Under the pieces are notes generated by a model. The model had not been told where the DNA came from. It searched no databases and saw only the letters and a list, made by a program, of their open reading frames with translations. Positions 23,687 through 34,706 of a stretch of 64,000 nt of DNA are shown here, in pieces (position 1 is the stretch's first letter; each line of letters starts with the position of its first letter). A program made the translations under genes and the position numbers. The stretch is from Neonectria sp. B-13 (lineage: Eukaryota > Ascomycota > Sordariomycetes > Hypocreales > Nectriaceae), in NCBI GenBank assembly GCA_002682825.1, contig NOKP01000047.1, forward strand, positions 163,057-227,056, read 5' to 3'.

Positions 23687-24572
23687 ATGACTGCCTTATC
23701 TCCCACGGTGCTATCTTTACCCAGCACGCAACACTGCCAACTATCACTGCCGGCTCAAGGCGTCCTCTTGGTCCTGATCAACAGGCCGCGCAGTCTGAAC
23801 AGCCTGTCTCTAGAGGCAAGTTCAGAGCTTGACTCTGTGTTTAGATGGTTTGATCAGGAACCAAGCCTTCGCGTTGCCATCATCAGTGGAGTTGGCAAGG
23901 CCTTCTGCGTCGGAGCAGATCTTAAAGGTAATGCTCCCGACGAGAAGTTTTACAGGACTCAGCTGACTTCGGTCAACAACAGAATGGATGGAAAATAACA
24001 AGAAGGGTATTCGCATGCGACTACCCGAAAACGGCTTTGGTGGACTATCATTGAGAAGTGGTAAGAAGCCCGTCATCGCAGCCGTGAACGGGGCTGCGTA
24101 CGGAGGAGGTTGCGAAATGGTCGTCAACTGCGACATGGTCATTGCTTCGCCTTCCGCAACGTTTGCTCTACCAGAAGTCAAGCGCGGAGTTACTCCCTTT
24201 GCAGGCGCCCTTCCTCGCATTATGAAGACAGCCGGTCGCCAGAGGGCAACGGAACTAGCCCTGACGGGCCGAACCGTGACAGCACAGGAGTTCAAGGAAT
24301 GGGGAGTCTGTAATTTTGTGGTGGACGAAGGACAGAGCGTTGTCGACAAGGCACTAGAGTTTGCAAAGATGATTTCGGCGAATAGCCCAGATGCTGCCAT
24401 AGTTACTAGAGAAGGACTGAAGCTTGGCTGGGAGGCTTTGGGAGTGGCGGATGGCAGCCGGTTGTTTCTGGATGGTTGGAGCAGTCGCATATACGACGGG
24501 CCGAACATGCAAGAAGGTTTGGATGCATTCAAAGAAAAGAGGACACCGAGATGGATTGATAGTAAGCTCTAG
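23687..24572 (+). CDS. Peroxisomal enoyl-CoA hydratase/isomerase 1 (crotonase fold)
   Basis: Crotonase-family enzyme expected to hydrate a 2-enoyl-CoA. Exons 23687-23927 and 23983-24572 splice to 276 aa, and the joint restores GADLKEWMENN. The oxyanion-hole segments are AFCVGADLK and NGAAYGGGCEMVVNCD. Both catalytic glutamates of classical hydratases are present: GGGCE and, about 20 residues later, LPEVKRG. The C-terminus SKL is a strong PTS1. It shares a divergent promoter with the ligase, placing it early in the pathway, either as the hydratase of a beta-oxidation round or on the glutaconyl-CoA step. Hydratase 2 looks better suited to the latter. Confidence 0.87.
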
Positions 24573-25076
24573 AAGGTAGTACCTCAATCTAATAGTACCT
24601 GGTCATACCAGGCGCAGACAACTTCTTGCCATTCCCTCCCAAACACGCAAATAAGTCACAAGTCACAAATATCAATGACAGCGCACACCAAGCCTGTATT
24701 CATTTGAACCAAGGAAAACCGTTCTTTCTTCCTGGTTTGCGACTGTGGAACAGGGCGTCTCTTCATCCGACGGTAGCCCGGATCTCGTTGCCGCCCACCG
24801 CGACGGCTATACTGCCGTCCCCACACCTTACCCCACAAATACAGGTCTCATCAATCACCCTCGGCTTACAACGACAGCAATATCATTCCGGATTTCTGTA
24901 GGCGAAGTGGTATGCTTTTCTGGTTAGTATACCACCATTGTCCCTGAACTCAGATTAGTCCCCGGAGTCCATATCCGTGGCTAACAGGACCATCGAGGAT
25001 AGCTTAAGAGCGCCAACAAGTCTGAAGCGCCACCTTGGTTCATTCAGTTCGAGACCCGTATTCCATTCGATTCAAT
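24573..25076. other. Intergenic between hydratase 1 and MaoC genes
   Basis: This is 504 bp between two co-directional genes. It holds the 3' UTR of the first and the promoter of the second. No CGGWCCG copy or gene was seen. Confidence 0.45.
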
Positions 25077-26185
25077 ATGAAAGGTCCAGGTGTTGGTTTC
25101 ACGTACCCCCCGAAGAAGGTGTCGTGGCTGAAGCGCGATGTGCTGCTCTTCAACGTTAGCATCGGGTGCGGTGCGGAGGAACCGCAATTCGTATACGTGA
25201 GTACACACAGTCTCAAGCCAACGTCCAACTCAATGACTGAATTTATTTCACAGGAACTTCATGAAAAGTTTTCAGTCTTTCCGACGTATCCCCTCGCTCT
25301 AGGTAAGTTGAACATAGCGCCTGAATGACTGCGAGGTGTCATTCTTCTAAAACACAAGCCAGTCTTCAAGCTAGACAATCAAGAGGTTCTTGACTTTTTC
25401 TCTTCACAGAGATCCACAAAAATATCGGGCTTGCCAGATTTGGATCCAAAGTCTCTGGTTGATGGACAACGATCTATCCAGTTACTGAAACCCCTTCCCG
25501 TCACATCGGCCGGTCGGGATTTTGAGTTCCGATCCAAGATAACTGGAGTCTACGATAAAGGGAAGGCTGGAACCGTAGTAGAGTCGGAAGATTCGCTCGT
25601 TGACGCCTCTACTAGTGAGGTATATGCCCGAATCGTTGGAAGTTGGTTCTATGTTGGGCAGGGGGGCTGGGGCGGACCGCGAGGATCCAAAGAGCCCCCT
25701 GCCCCTGCTCCAGATCGAGCACCGGATGAGATAGTTAGACTGGAAATGCCTGCAAATGCCGCCCATCTTTATCGGTAAGAGTCACTGATTGGTCTACGAA
25801 GTAACAATGAAGCCGTCGGCTAATAAGCGGTAGCTTAAATGGAGACTACAACCCTTTGCATGCTACGCCAGAGTACGGTGAGGAGATGGGATACGGTGGT
25901 ATGATATTGCACGGCGTCTATGCATATAATCGGGTTGCTCATGAATTGCTTCGGATATTTGGTGGTGGCAAGCCCGAGAACCTTGGGGAGTTCCAGGCCA
26001 AGTTTGCCGGTCCCGTTAGACCTGGGGACCAAATTGAGACTGAGATTTGGAGAACGGAATCTGATGCAAACGGTTGGGAGGAAATCTATTGGAAGGCGAA
26101 GGTTGTAATGACGGGCAAGCAGTGTTTGAGCAGTGGTAAAGCCGTGATCCGAACCTCGGTCACGTCGGCCTCGAGCAAATTGTAA
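25077..26185 (+). CDS. Peroxisomal MaoC-type (R)-hydratase / hydratase-2 protein
   Basis: Double hot-dog enzyme of the peroxisomal hydratase-2 family, adding water to trans-2-enoyl-CoA to give (R)-3-hydroxyacyl-CoA. Exons 25077-25196, 25254-25302, 25363-25774 and 25834-26185 give 310 aa. The N-terminal hot-dog half starts MKGPGVGFTYPPKKVSW. The catalytic half has the hydratase-2 signature YRLNGDYNPLHATPE, restored by the third splice and containing the Asp and His dyad, followed by GGMILHGVYAYNR. The C-terminus SKL is a PTS1. The length fits the hydratase-2 part of the fungal multifunctional enzyme without its dehydrogenase domains, so a separate dehydrogenase must complete the reaction. An upstream non-ATG frame extension was not used. 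Confidence 0.87.
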
Positions 26186-26572
26186 ATAGGACTCTTTCAT
26201 GCCAGACAATCGATGTCCAATATTTGCTAGGCTTCTTCATCACGGCTTTGTAATTGGACGTGCCACGCATTTGCGTGGAAGTGACAGGGGCAAACCGAGT
26301 CTTGGGAACGTCAACACGGCCGAACACGGCAAAGCATCCCCGGCTGGGCGAGAGTCTAGATTGCCCTCTCCGCGAATGGATTGCGGGGTGAGGGGGGCTT
26401 CCCCAGACGCCATGCTTCGCTTCCCCGGATCATCCACGACCTTCCAGGGTTATTGGACGCAGATAAAGAGTCTTTTCCTGGTCTGATTTAGATGATTATT
26501 TCTATCCCCTCAATCTCTACACTCGATCCAGAATGCTCAAGATTTGACTCTGACTCTACTACATCGATCAAC
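26186..26572. other. Intergenic, promoter of MFS2
   Basis: This is 387 bp with several GC-rich blocks (CACGG repeats near 26310-26330, GGGGTGAGGGGGG near 26390). It is probably the promoter of MFS2. No CGGWCCG copy was seen. Confidence 0.4.
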
Positions 26573-28314
26573 ATGGCAGAGAAGGAACTTGCCTATGACA
26601 GCCAGGGTGTGGCGCACCTTGAACACAGCGGAAATGGCTCTGCCGATGAACATACAGGGCTTGAGGCATCCAATGTACGTGCTCAATTCCTATTGTATCC
26701 TTTTAGGCTAACCGTAATTCTCTTCAGTTGCCTCGATATGACGATGCAGAAGTCAAGAAGATCATGCGCAAAGTCGATTGGCGGCTGCTGCCTCTCTTGA
26801 CTGTGCTCTACATCCTCTCCTTCATGGACCGTTCGAACATTGGCAACGCTCGAGTCGCGGGTATGAATGCAGACCTTGGTCTCACGCCCGCCCAATACAA
26901 CATGGTCTTGACCGTCTTCTTCTTCCCGTATGCTTTGTTTGAGGTTCCCAGCAACATCGTCCTCAAACTCATGCGACCTTCTATCTGGATGACGGTTCTA
27001 GTCATTACGTGGGGCACGGTAATAACAGCTCTCTATTTGATGACATTGCAGCGTCTGACATCTTACTCAACAGGTTCTTACACTCCAAGGCATCGTCAAG
27101 ACCTACGAGCACTTGATCGTAACCCGCTTCTTCCTGGGCATGGCTGAAGCTGGTTTTTTCCCTGCCGCTACCTACCTGCTGACGACCTGGTATTGCCGAT
27201 GGGAGATGCAGACTCGTCTTGCTATTTTCTTCTCTGCAGCATCTCTGGCGGGCGCATTCTCTGGTCTGCTGGCCTTTGCTATTCAACACATGGACGGTGT
27301 TGGCGGCCTTGGGGGTTGGCGATGGATCTTTATTCTCGAAGGTATCTTGACTGTGCTCATCGGCATGTCCATCCCTTGGACTCTTCCTGACTCGCCGAAT
27401 GCTGCCACCTTCTTAACTACAGCTGAAAAGGAAATCATCAACCGCCGCCTTGAGCAAGATGCTGGAACTTCGGCGGGTCGAGTTGGGACAGGGGGCTCAT
27501 TCAAGTGGAGATACCTCAAGGAAGCTTTGCTGGATTGGAAGATCTATCTTGCTTGCGTCATTTACTGGGGAAACAGGTATATCTCAAAGTTCCAGGTGTT
27601 GGTTCGTACTAACACGGGATCGGATCTTAGCATCTGCATTTATGGCTTCAGCTTTTCCTCGCCGACTATCATCTTGGAGCTTGGCTACACTGCCGCACAG
27701 GCTCAGCTTCTCACCATCCCCATCTACTTCCTGGGTGCCTGTATGACCCTCTTCTTTGCTCGAATGGCGGACAGATACCGAAACCGATGGCTCTTCATCG
27801 TTATACCGTTCAGTATTGCCCTGGTTGGCTTCGTCGGCTTGTTGTCCACCCCCCACCCACGCTTCCCGGGTTTGACCTACGCCTTTTTGTTCTGTATCCC
27901 CAGCGGCCTCTATCCCGCTGTTATCGGCTGTATTTCCTGGGTGGGGAACAATCTCGCCCCGTCATTCAAACGAGCTATTGGAATGGCTTTATTGATGACT
28001 ATTGGCAACCTTGGTGGTGCTGTGGGATCAAACATCTTTCTCGCAAAACAGGCACCGCACTACTGGCTGGGATATGGTTTCTCTCTCGGGATTTTGATTC
28101 TTGGAATCATCTGCACTCTCATTCTCAGGTTTTCTGTCAAATCAATCAACAAGAAGAGAGACCAGATTCCCGAGGCCGAGACTCTAGCGCGGTTCACTGA
28201 GGGTAAGTTGGAATGCCACAAAGTGAAATTATGGTCGAAAATTCTGACAATCTCTCCCTAGATGAGCTCATTGAGATGGGTGATAAGTCGCCTCTGTTCC
28301 GATATGTTTCTTGA
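26573..28314 (+). CDS. MFS transporter 2, DAL5 (anion:cation symporter) family
   Basis: Second organic-anion carrier of the cluster. Exons 26573-26674, 26728-27018, 27074-27576, 27631-28202 and 28262-28314 splice to 506 aa. After a hydrophilic tail of about 45 residues comes KIMRKVDWRLLPLLTVLYIL and SFMDRSNIGNARVAGM, the family-defining first helix and following loop. RFFLGMAEAGFFPAATYLLT and a Gly-rich GVGGLGGWRWIFILEGILT loop follow, then six further membrane helices and a cytosolic tail. The start in ACATGG is the best context; an upstream in-frame ATG (26492) would add 27 residues lacking similarity to the family. It sits in the middle of the enzyme genes and so is likely the uptake system, or an intracellular carrier, for the acid substrate. 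Confidence 0.88.
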
Positions 28315-29093
28315 ATATGTGCCCAGTGGAGAATTCATGGTCGGCCAAGTCTCAATACAGCAGATCTAGAAGTCTCGTTGTACTTTGAATAAAGTCATAT
28401 TTAATTGATGCAATTGATGTTATAAGTGCTGTAGCCTTAATTAAGTGTGCGTTTGATCTGTATGCGGGTAAAGAAGCAGTGAGATGATCTAAAGTTCTGA
28501 CAGTGTGCACAACTGTGGACTACGACACTTAACTAAAACAGCCAACAATTGTTGTTAAAACATGGACTTATCAAGAAAGAGCATTGAGGAGATTTCAAGC
28601 GATCAACTGGTGCCATTCTTCGAAACGTGCAATTTAGTTCATGCGAAGAGCCAAGCCGGTTCGACCTTTGAACTCGGACATCCTTGAAAATCACTCCAAG
28701 CGTAGTCTGAAATTGGCGTGTGTCGTCACGAACTACTCACAAGCAGCTTTTCTAAGCCTTAACGCACTACTACCCCGCAAAGCAAAAATCTCCACGTTCG
28801 ATATCGGATGAGTCTGAGAGTTTCGAGGAAGTCCGCCCAGAGTTTGGTGTACTGCCGGTTGAGCGGGGTTTGGGACGGGAGCATAACCGTCCATTGCCGT
28901 CTTCTCCGCCTACGCACCATATCCACGGCTACACGGGTCGGCAAATGTCACCACGCCATTAGCTTACTAACATACAACCCAGGTTTTGTTCAGAGTAGAT
29001 TCCCAAATGAATGTGAAGGACTAGGGTGCTCCGTCCGCCTTCCCGTGTCACTCAAGGCTCATGCCTTTACAGCTAACATCATTGACGTTGAAC
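28315..29093. other. Intergenic between MFS2 and acyl-CoA dehydrogenase
   Basis: This is 779 bp containing the 3' UTR of MFS2 and the dehydrogenase promoter. A GC-rich segment around 28850-28930 has several CCG/CGG triplets (CCGGTTGAGCGG, ACCGTCC) but no exact CGGWCCG. Open frames here are not protein-like. Confidence 0.4.
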
Positions 29094-30540
29094 ATGTCCA
29101 AGTACTCACCCGCCCCTTTTGCAGACCCTTTGTGGTATACTAGGGGAGACAGCCCATACTACAACGAAAGTCACATTAGACTAAGGAATGAAGTCAGAAA
29201 GTATGTTGATACACATATTTCACCCTTCTGCGAAGAATGGGAGCAGAACGGCATTGTCCCACCCGAGGTATGTGAGGATCCCTTCATGTACTGTTGCAAA
29301 GCCTGACTCGACTTTACTGCTATAGGCTGTTCAGCAATTTGCTCGGGCAGGACTCATGGCCGCCTCAGTGTTTCCATTGGCAACTGACTATCTCGGCAAA
29401 CTTTCTCTCCCCGGCGGTATCGCGCCAACCGAGTGGGATGAGTTCCATGACCTCGTCTTCATGGACGAGATCGCTCGATGTGGATACCTTGGAGTTGTCT
29501 TTGGCCTCGCATGTGGTAACATAATCGGAGCACCTCCGATCATCCGCTTTGGAAGTGCTGAACAAAAGAAGCGCTTTCTTCCAGACATCTTGAACGGGAC
29601 ACAGCGCTTCTGTCTAGCTGTGACGGAGCCAGATGCTGGCTCGGACGTTGCAGGTTTGACAACAACAGCTATTCGGAGAGGCAACAAATACATTGTAAAC
29701 GGGGCCAAGAAATGGATTACGAACGCGCTGTGGGCGGATTACTGTACCGCTGCTGTTCGTACTGGTGGGCCAGGCCAGAAGGGCATTTCGGTTCTCATCA
29801 TTTCTCTCACGTCACCTGGGGTCACTCGCAGGCGACTTTACAACTCCGGTGTTTCCGCTAGTGGTACAATGACCGCCCTTGTCTCCCTCAACAGGTTGCT
29901 AACCTCATGTCAGGTTCCACATACATCGAGTTTGACGACGTTGAAGTACCGGTAGACAACCTTGTAGGAGAAGAGAACAAGGGCTTCCCCATAGTGATGT
30001 CAAGTAGGTTACTTTGACGTTTGATGTTCAGGAAGAGCTTTCTAACTCAAAAACACAGACTTTAATCATGAACGTATCTGGCTTGCCATCACTGCACTCC
30101 GGTTAGCTCGAGTTTGTACCGAGGACTCTTACCTCCATGCCATTCGCCGCGAGACGTTTGGTAAAACATTGATCTCGAACCAAGTCATTCGGGCAAAATT
30201 ATCGACAGCTGGCAGATCCATCGACTCTGCTCAAGCGTATCTTGAACAGCTCATCTTCATGCTTGGGCAGGCCAAACGACGTGACGGTTCCCAGCCGGAA
30301 GGAATTGGTGGTCTCCTTGCAAACTGCAAAGTACTGGCTTGTCAAGTACTTGAACGCGTAAACAGAGAGTCACAGCAGATTATGGGTGGGCTTGGATATT
30401 CGAAGCAAGGGAAGGGGAGGAGAGTTGAGCAAATCAGCCGTGACTTGCGCGTCATGGTTGTTGGAGGGGGGAGTGAAGAGATCTTGACAGATTTCGCACT
30501 CAATCAGGAGACCAAAGCATTGGCCACAGCAAAGTTATAG
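29094..30540 (+). CDS. Peroxisomal acyl-CoA dehydrogenase (citronellyl-/isovaleryl-type candidate)
   Basis: FAD enzyme expected to introduce the 2,3-double bond in an acyl-CoA. Exons 29094-29267, 29326-29863, 29914-30003 and 30059-30540 splice in frame to 427 aa. The N-terminal alpha domain is followed by FCLAVTEPDAGSDVAGL and NGAKKWITNALWADY, the FAD and substrate-loop motifs. IEFDDVEVPVDNLVGEENKGF follows, then the C-terminal helical domain with QQIMGGLGYSKQGKGRRVEQ. Where medium-chain enzymes have the catalytic Glu (YEGT) this one has VGGGSEEIL, so the base must sit elsewhere, as in isovaleryl- and long-chain-type enzymes. The C-terminus AKL is a PTS1, unlike the usual mitochondrial enzymes. 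A peroxisomal dehydrogenase would have to pass electrons to oxygen or an unknown acceptor. In the cluster it is the counterpart of AtuD. Confidence 0.87.
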
Positions 30541-31284
30541 TGAAGAACACATAGTTGTCCAGTTGAAATCGAACTAGAGCCCAAAAGGAGAATGGGACAG
30601 ACTTTAAATAAAGCACCGAACGTTCACATGAAGCCCGCCATGTTCTTGGTGAAGCGAGGCTCTGATTAGCATGATAGAAGAATTGGTTTGGGTAGAGATA
30701 ATAAACTCAATTATTGTCGTGTGCAAGACTCACGAGCAACAAAAGCAGTCAAGGAACCTTTAAATATATTGCAGACAGCCTGGCACCATATTTCTTCGTC
30801 AATTTGATCGACTTAGACAAGGGGTATACAGTACGCGGACTTGTTCATGAAGTCAGCTTCATCAAGGCTTTCAACGCATTAAGGAAGGCATCCTCAAGTT
30901 CCCATTATGGCCAACATAAATAAAGTTATTTGGGTCGCCACTCCGTGACGACTGGGTCGACCTCGACCTACCCTGCAGAGAGGACATAGCTCAGACTTTG
31001 CAGAAGCGGAATATTCCAAGAATCACACGTGGCCAGAGTTCAGTCCTTGTTGTTTCAACTATTAAAGGGTTGATCTCGCGAAACACTGAATGCTTTGCGT
31101 GAAATTACCAGTTTGTGATGGTTCAAACGTTTCTACGAACAATTCATGATTACTGCATATTAATGCGACGATGCTTCGAGTATTTGCTGTTTCTTGGTTT
31201 GTTATTTTATCCCATTTGGCTATTCTCTGCATGGTTCAATTTCTATTCAATGATCATCCGGGGACGTACTAGGTAGCCTAACAC
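30541..31284. other. Intergenic, convergent 3' ends
   Basis: This is 744 bp between the 3' ends of the dehydrogenase (+) and the carboxyltransferase (-). It holds the 3' UTRs only. A short frame at 30714-30923 shows no protein-like features. Confidence 0.45.
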
Positions 31285-33311
31285 CTACAATCTCGCAAGT
31301 CCTTGATGGATCTCAGCTCCTTTGACGTTTGTGACATGAACAATCTCCAAACACATTCCCAGAATCTCCCTCGTATCCCGTGGGTCGATGATCCCGTCAT
31401 CAAGAAGGTTGGCACTCGTATAGTAGGACTCGCTCTCCCTCTCCACCATGTCACGCGTCTTGTTTCTAGCATCGCCGTCCTTTTTCTGCTTCTTCTGTGA
31501 CTGGACCTTGTTCTTGTTGCTCGCACTCCCCGCTTTAACAATGTCCATTACTCCCACCAGCTGGTCGGGGCCCATTACGCTGCATCGTCCAGAAGGCCAA
31601 GTGAACAGGAAGCGAGGCTGGTACGACCGACCGCACATGGCATAGTTTCCGGCACCGTATGAAGATCCCAAGATTACCGAGATCTGTGGGACTTTGGAGC
31701 AACTGACTGCTGAGACGAATTGCGCACCTTTCTTGATGATGCCTTCTCTCTCGGCTTTGGAGCCAACCATGAAGCCAGTGACGTTATGGAGATAGACAAT
31801 GGGCATGTTTCTGTGGTTGTTAGATTTGTACCCTTGGTAGTATAAATGGGATATGAAGTTGTGGCCTACCTCTGATTGCATAGTCGGATAAACTGTGCGC
31901 CCTTGCACGCTTCATTTGCGTTAATTACAGGAGTTTGGTTGCCAATGATACCCACCGGATATCCTGAGACCACAAAGTTAGTTCGGCTTAAATTTCAAGC
32001 AACGAGGTGGCGAAACCAATTACCATGGATCTCGGCCCAGCAGGTTAACAGATTTTTGCCATAGGTGGGCTTGAACGCCGCGGCTCGTGAATCGTCCACC
32101 AATCTCAAAACGACTTCGCTCATGTCAAACGGCTTTCGAATATCCGGGTTGACAAGCGCCAGCAAGTCTTCAATCGGGTATCTCGGCGTCAAAGGTTGCT
32201 GGAGTCTCTTAGTCGTCGATGACGGTGATTGGAGAGACTTGACCCATTCGCGAGCCTTTCTGATTGCATCAAATCTGTGGCCACACGTTAATAACTTGTC
32301 TATTAGCAAAATGGTCAAACCCACTCATCAGTAGCAATTTGATCAGCAAGTCCGGTAATAGTCGCATGCATCTCAGCCCCTCCCAGAGTTTCAGCGTCAA
32401 CCTCCTCGCCAGTTGCCATCTTGACCAACGGTGGCCCCCCAAGGAAAACTTGGGCTTGGTTTCGGACAAATATTGTGTAGTCAGAGATCCCTGGTAAATA
32501 AGCCCCGCCGGCTGTTGATGACCCAAAGACAACACTGCATGAAGGTTTGCCATTTTGACTTCGCCGGGCTAAGTCTCGAAACATCTGGCCTGCTCGGTGG
32601 AAGACTCTGAATTGCTGAGGGAGGTATGCTCCAGCCTTCGAGTGGAATCAGATTATTTTGACTTGTAAGAAGGAATAAAGATATGCCTTACAGCTTGTGC
32701 GAGCCCAATGATTGGCAAGTCATTCTCAGTTGCGATCTCTGTGATCCGATTGTGCTTCAGAACTAAAGGGGTGGGTTGTCAGTTCGCGACAAAAGGCAGA
32801 TGCGTCAAAGCGAAGGGGTTTACTTGTAAATTCGTTCCAAGCGCCTCCTTTGATGGAAGGAACATGAGAAATGATCATGCAAATTTTGCCGCTGTTCTCG
32901 GTCAGAGCCGTCACGGAATGGAAGAATTGACGCAGACTTAACTTACCTAATCTTTCCGATCCCCGCGATGAGACTGGCACAAGGGGTAGAGTCTAATCCA
33001 AACCCTGCAAACTGTGCTAGCTCCAAGAATGGAGAGTCATGGTCCAAGAGCAGTGCAATACGGTCTCTCGCTTTTCGCATATGGATCAGCAAAAATGTCA
33101 AGTGAAGACATCAGAAAGTAAACTTACCGAGTAATTGCCCGCGAGTCTGATGCCGCTTTTGGGTGACTAACTCGCCCTCTGAACTCACAGAGTCCAAAGC
33201 ATTGTTGAACTTTTCCAACACTTGAGTCCAAGACGTGCGGTTGTCGTCGAAGATGGGCTGTCGCAAATCCAATTTGGCAGCGCCAACTGGATAGGTTCCG
33301 ATGTCCAACAT
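31285..33311 (-). CDS. Acyl-CoA carboxylase beta subunit (carboxyltransferase), peroxisomal ARL tail
   Basis: Transfers carboxyl from biotin to an acyl-CoA, of the methylcrotonyl-/geranyl-CoA carboxylase type. Minus-strand exons 33311-33128, 33070-32947, 32891-32824, 32762-32692, 32635-32325, 32274-32024, 31963-31870 and 31810-31285 splice with consistent phases to 542 aa. The N-terminal carboxyltransferase half has [19 protein letters not shown] and [20 protein letters not shown]. The C-terminal half has [32 protein letters not shown] and [20 protein letters not shown]. The donor of intron 5 is GTGGGT. A Lys/Gln-rich insert (around [18 protein letters not shown]) interrupts the C-terminal half just before the usual final helices. 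It ends ARL, a conservative PTS1 variant, whereas the normal leucine-pathway enzyme is mitochondrial. The partner is the biotin subunit encoded at 35142-37556. Confidence 0.88.
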
Positions 33312-33851
33312 GATCGCTTCGTGGGCTATCTAATCTGGCTCAATAATGGTATGGTATCAGTTAGTACGCACGGATACGGACCGACGCAGCGACTTGGGGT
33401 ATTTTTCTCTGTTTATTTCCCATTCCTAGAAGGGGCCTGTTCCGTCCTTATTCGTTGGCGCGGCCTTCGGACCGAAGAGTGGGCCCGCCCCAAACCGGCT
33501 CAGTTCGCCGTGTTAGCCGTGTCGTTAATAAGGGCGGCAAAGTGCAACCGAGGCTGGTGAATAATCGGTCGAGTAAATGGCGGTAAACCTCAACTCTGCT
33601 AGTAGCGCTAGAAAACACTTGAAGTGTAGATGAAAGCGTCTCAGAGCCTTAGGAGAAAAGGGACAAATTTTAGATACGGATCGAGTTCGAGCGAAGCAAA
33701 GCAGGGAGAGGCAGAATTTAGACATGACGAGGAGATGAGGGTACGACTTGTTTAAACGGTGATATCTTTTCTCAAGAAGTGTTCATATGCAATGCTACAT
33801 CGAATAAATGATCCATATACAAGCGTACCTGGCCCAGCCACTCATTCCATT
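33312..33851. promoter_or_regulatory. Promoter of carboxyltransferase gene with two CGGACCG sites
   Basis: This is 540 bp between hydratase 2 (-) and the carboxyltransferase (-), so it holds the 3' UTR of the former and... the region upstream of the latter lies at its left end. CGGACCG occurs at 33377-33383 and 33468-33474, about 65 and 155 bp upstream of the carboxyltransferase ATG. The second copy lies in CTTCGGACCGAAG, palindromic except for its central base. The left half is the promoter and the right half is 3' UTR. Confidence 0.5.
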
Positions 33852-34706
33852 TTAAAGCTTGGAAGTCTGCCCATTTCTCAGACCATCCCAGTCGGTTTTC
33901 TTCTTTGCCTGGAAGTTCCGAACTCCGATAGATGCCTCTGAACCCGGTCCCATCATAGTCTTAAACACTCCCCGAATGGTCCGGTCTTGCTTGGTCTCAC
34001 CTTCGGAGTCATAAGCCCCCCTCACCACCTCCTTGCACATCGCAGACGCGCCCGGTGCGCAAGAACGAAGTCCCCTCAAGTACGAGTCCAAAAGCTGATC
34101 GAGCCCAGGGGCATCCTGCGCAAGGCCATGAACTGCACCAATGCCTTTTAGCTCCCCCATCGAGATAGCGCGTGCCGACAGCATGGCTTCTCGTGTCATG
34201 GCGGGGCCCCATTCGCGGATGAGATACTTGGAAATGATTGCTGGGCATAACCCCAACTTGACTTCGCTTAATGTAACACTCGCAGATGAAACCGCAAGTC
34301 GGATGTCACATGAGAACGCAAGCCCAATCCCTCCAGCATAGCATGGCCCGTTGATACAGGCTATGGTGACTTGGGGCGCTTCTTGAATGGCTTGAAAGAG
34401 GCCAATAAACCTCTGGTACTCATTCGTCGCAGCATCATCGCCTTTGCTGACGGCTGTGCTGGACTTTCCGAGATCCATGCCAGTGCAGAAGAACTTGCCC
34501 TCTGCACTGAGGACGATGCGCGAGATTGAGTTATCTTTTGCCACTTCACGGTAGAAGTTGGTCAGCTGGGTGACCATGGCGGTGGTGAGGGCGTTGCCGT
34601 TACGGGGCCGTTTCAGAACAATTTTTCGGTTAACTCCAGAACGATAAATGGCGATATCTTCGTGTTGGACTTCCAGGCTCCATTGCAGATGATTTTGAGC
34701 AGCCAT
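33852..34706 (-). CDS. Peroxisomal enoyl-CoA hydratase 2 (methylglutaconyl-CoA hydratase type)
   Basis: Crotonase-fold enzyme, a single exon of 284 aa. The oxyanion segments are FFCTGMDLGKS and NGPCYAGGIGLAFSCD. The first catalytic Glu of classical hydratases is replaced (GGIGL rather than GGGCE), but the second is present in LSEVKLGLCPAIISKYLI. That pattern, including LSEVKLGL followed by PAxIS, is the one I associate with bacterial 3-methylglutaconyl-CoA and isohexenylglutaconyl-CoA hydratases (LiuC/AtuE type). This matches the carboxylase next door: it would hydrate the carboxylase product. The C-terminus SKL is a PTS1. It shares a 435-bp divergent promoter with the biotin subunit. The functional assignment is by motif and context, not by search. 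Confidence 0.87.
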   Translation of the reverse strand: MAAQNHLQWSLEVQHEDIAIYRSGVNRKIVLKRPRNGNALTTAMVTQLTNFYREVAKDNSISRIVLSAEGKFFCTGMDLGKSSTAVSKGDDAATNEYQRFIGLFQAIQEAPQVTIACINGPCYAGGIGLAFSCDIRLAVSSASVTLSEVKLGLCPAIISKYLIREWGPAMTREAMLSARAISMGELKGIGAVHGLAQDAPGLDQLLDSYLRGLRSCAPGASAMCKEVVRGAYDSEGETKQDRTIRGVFKTMMGPGSEASIGVRNFQAKKKTDWDGLRNGQTSKL

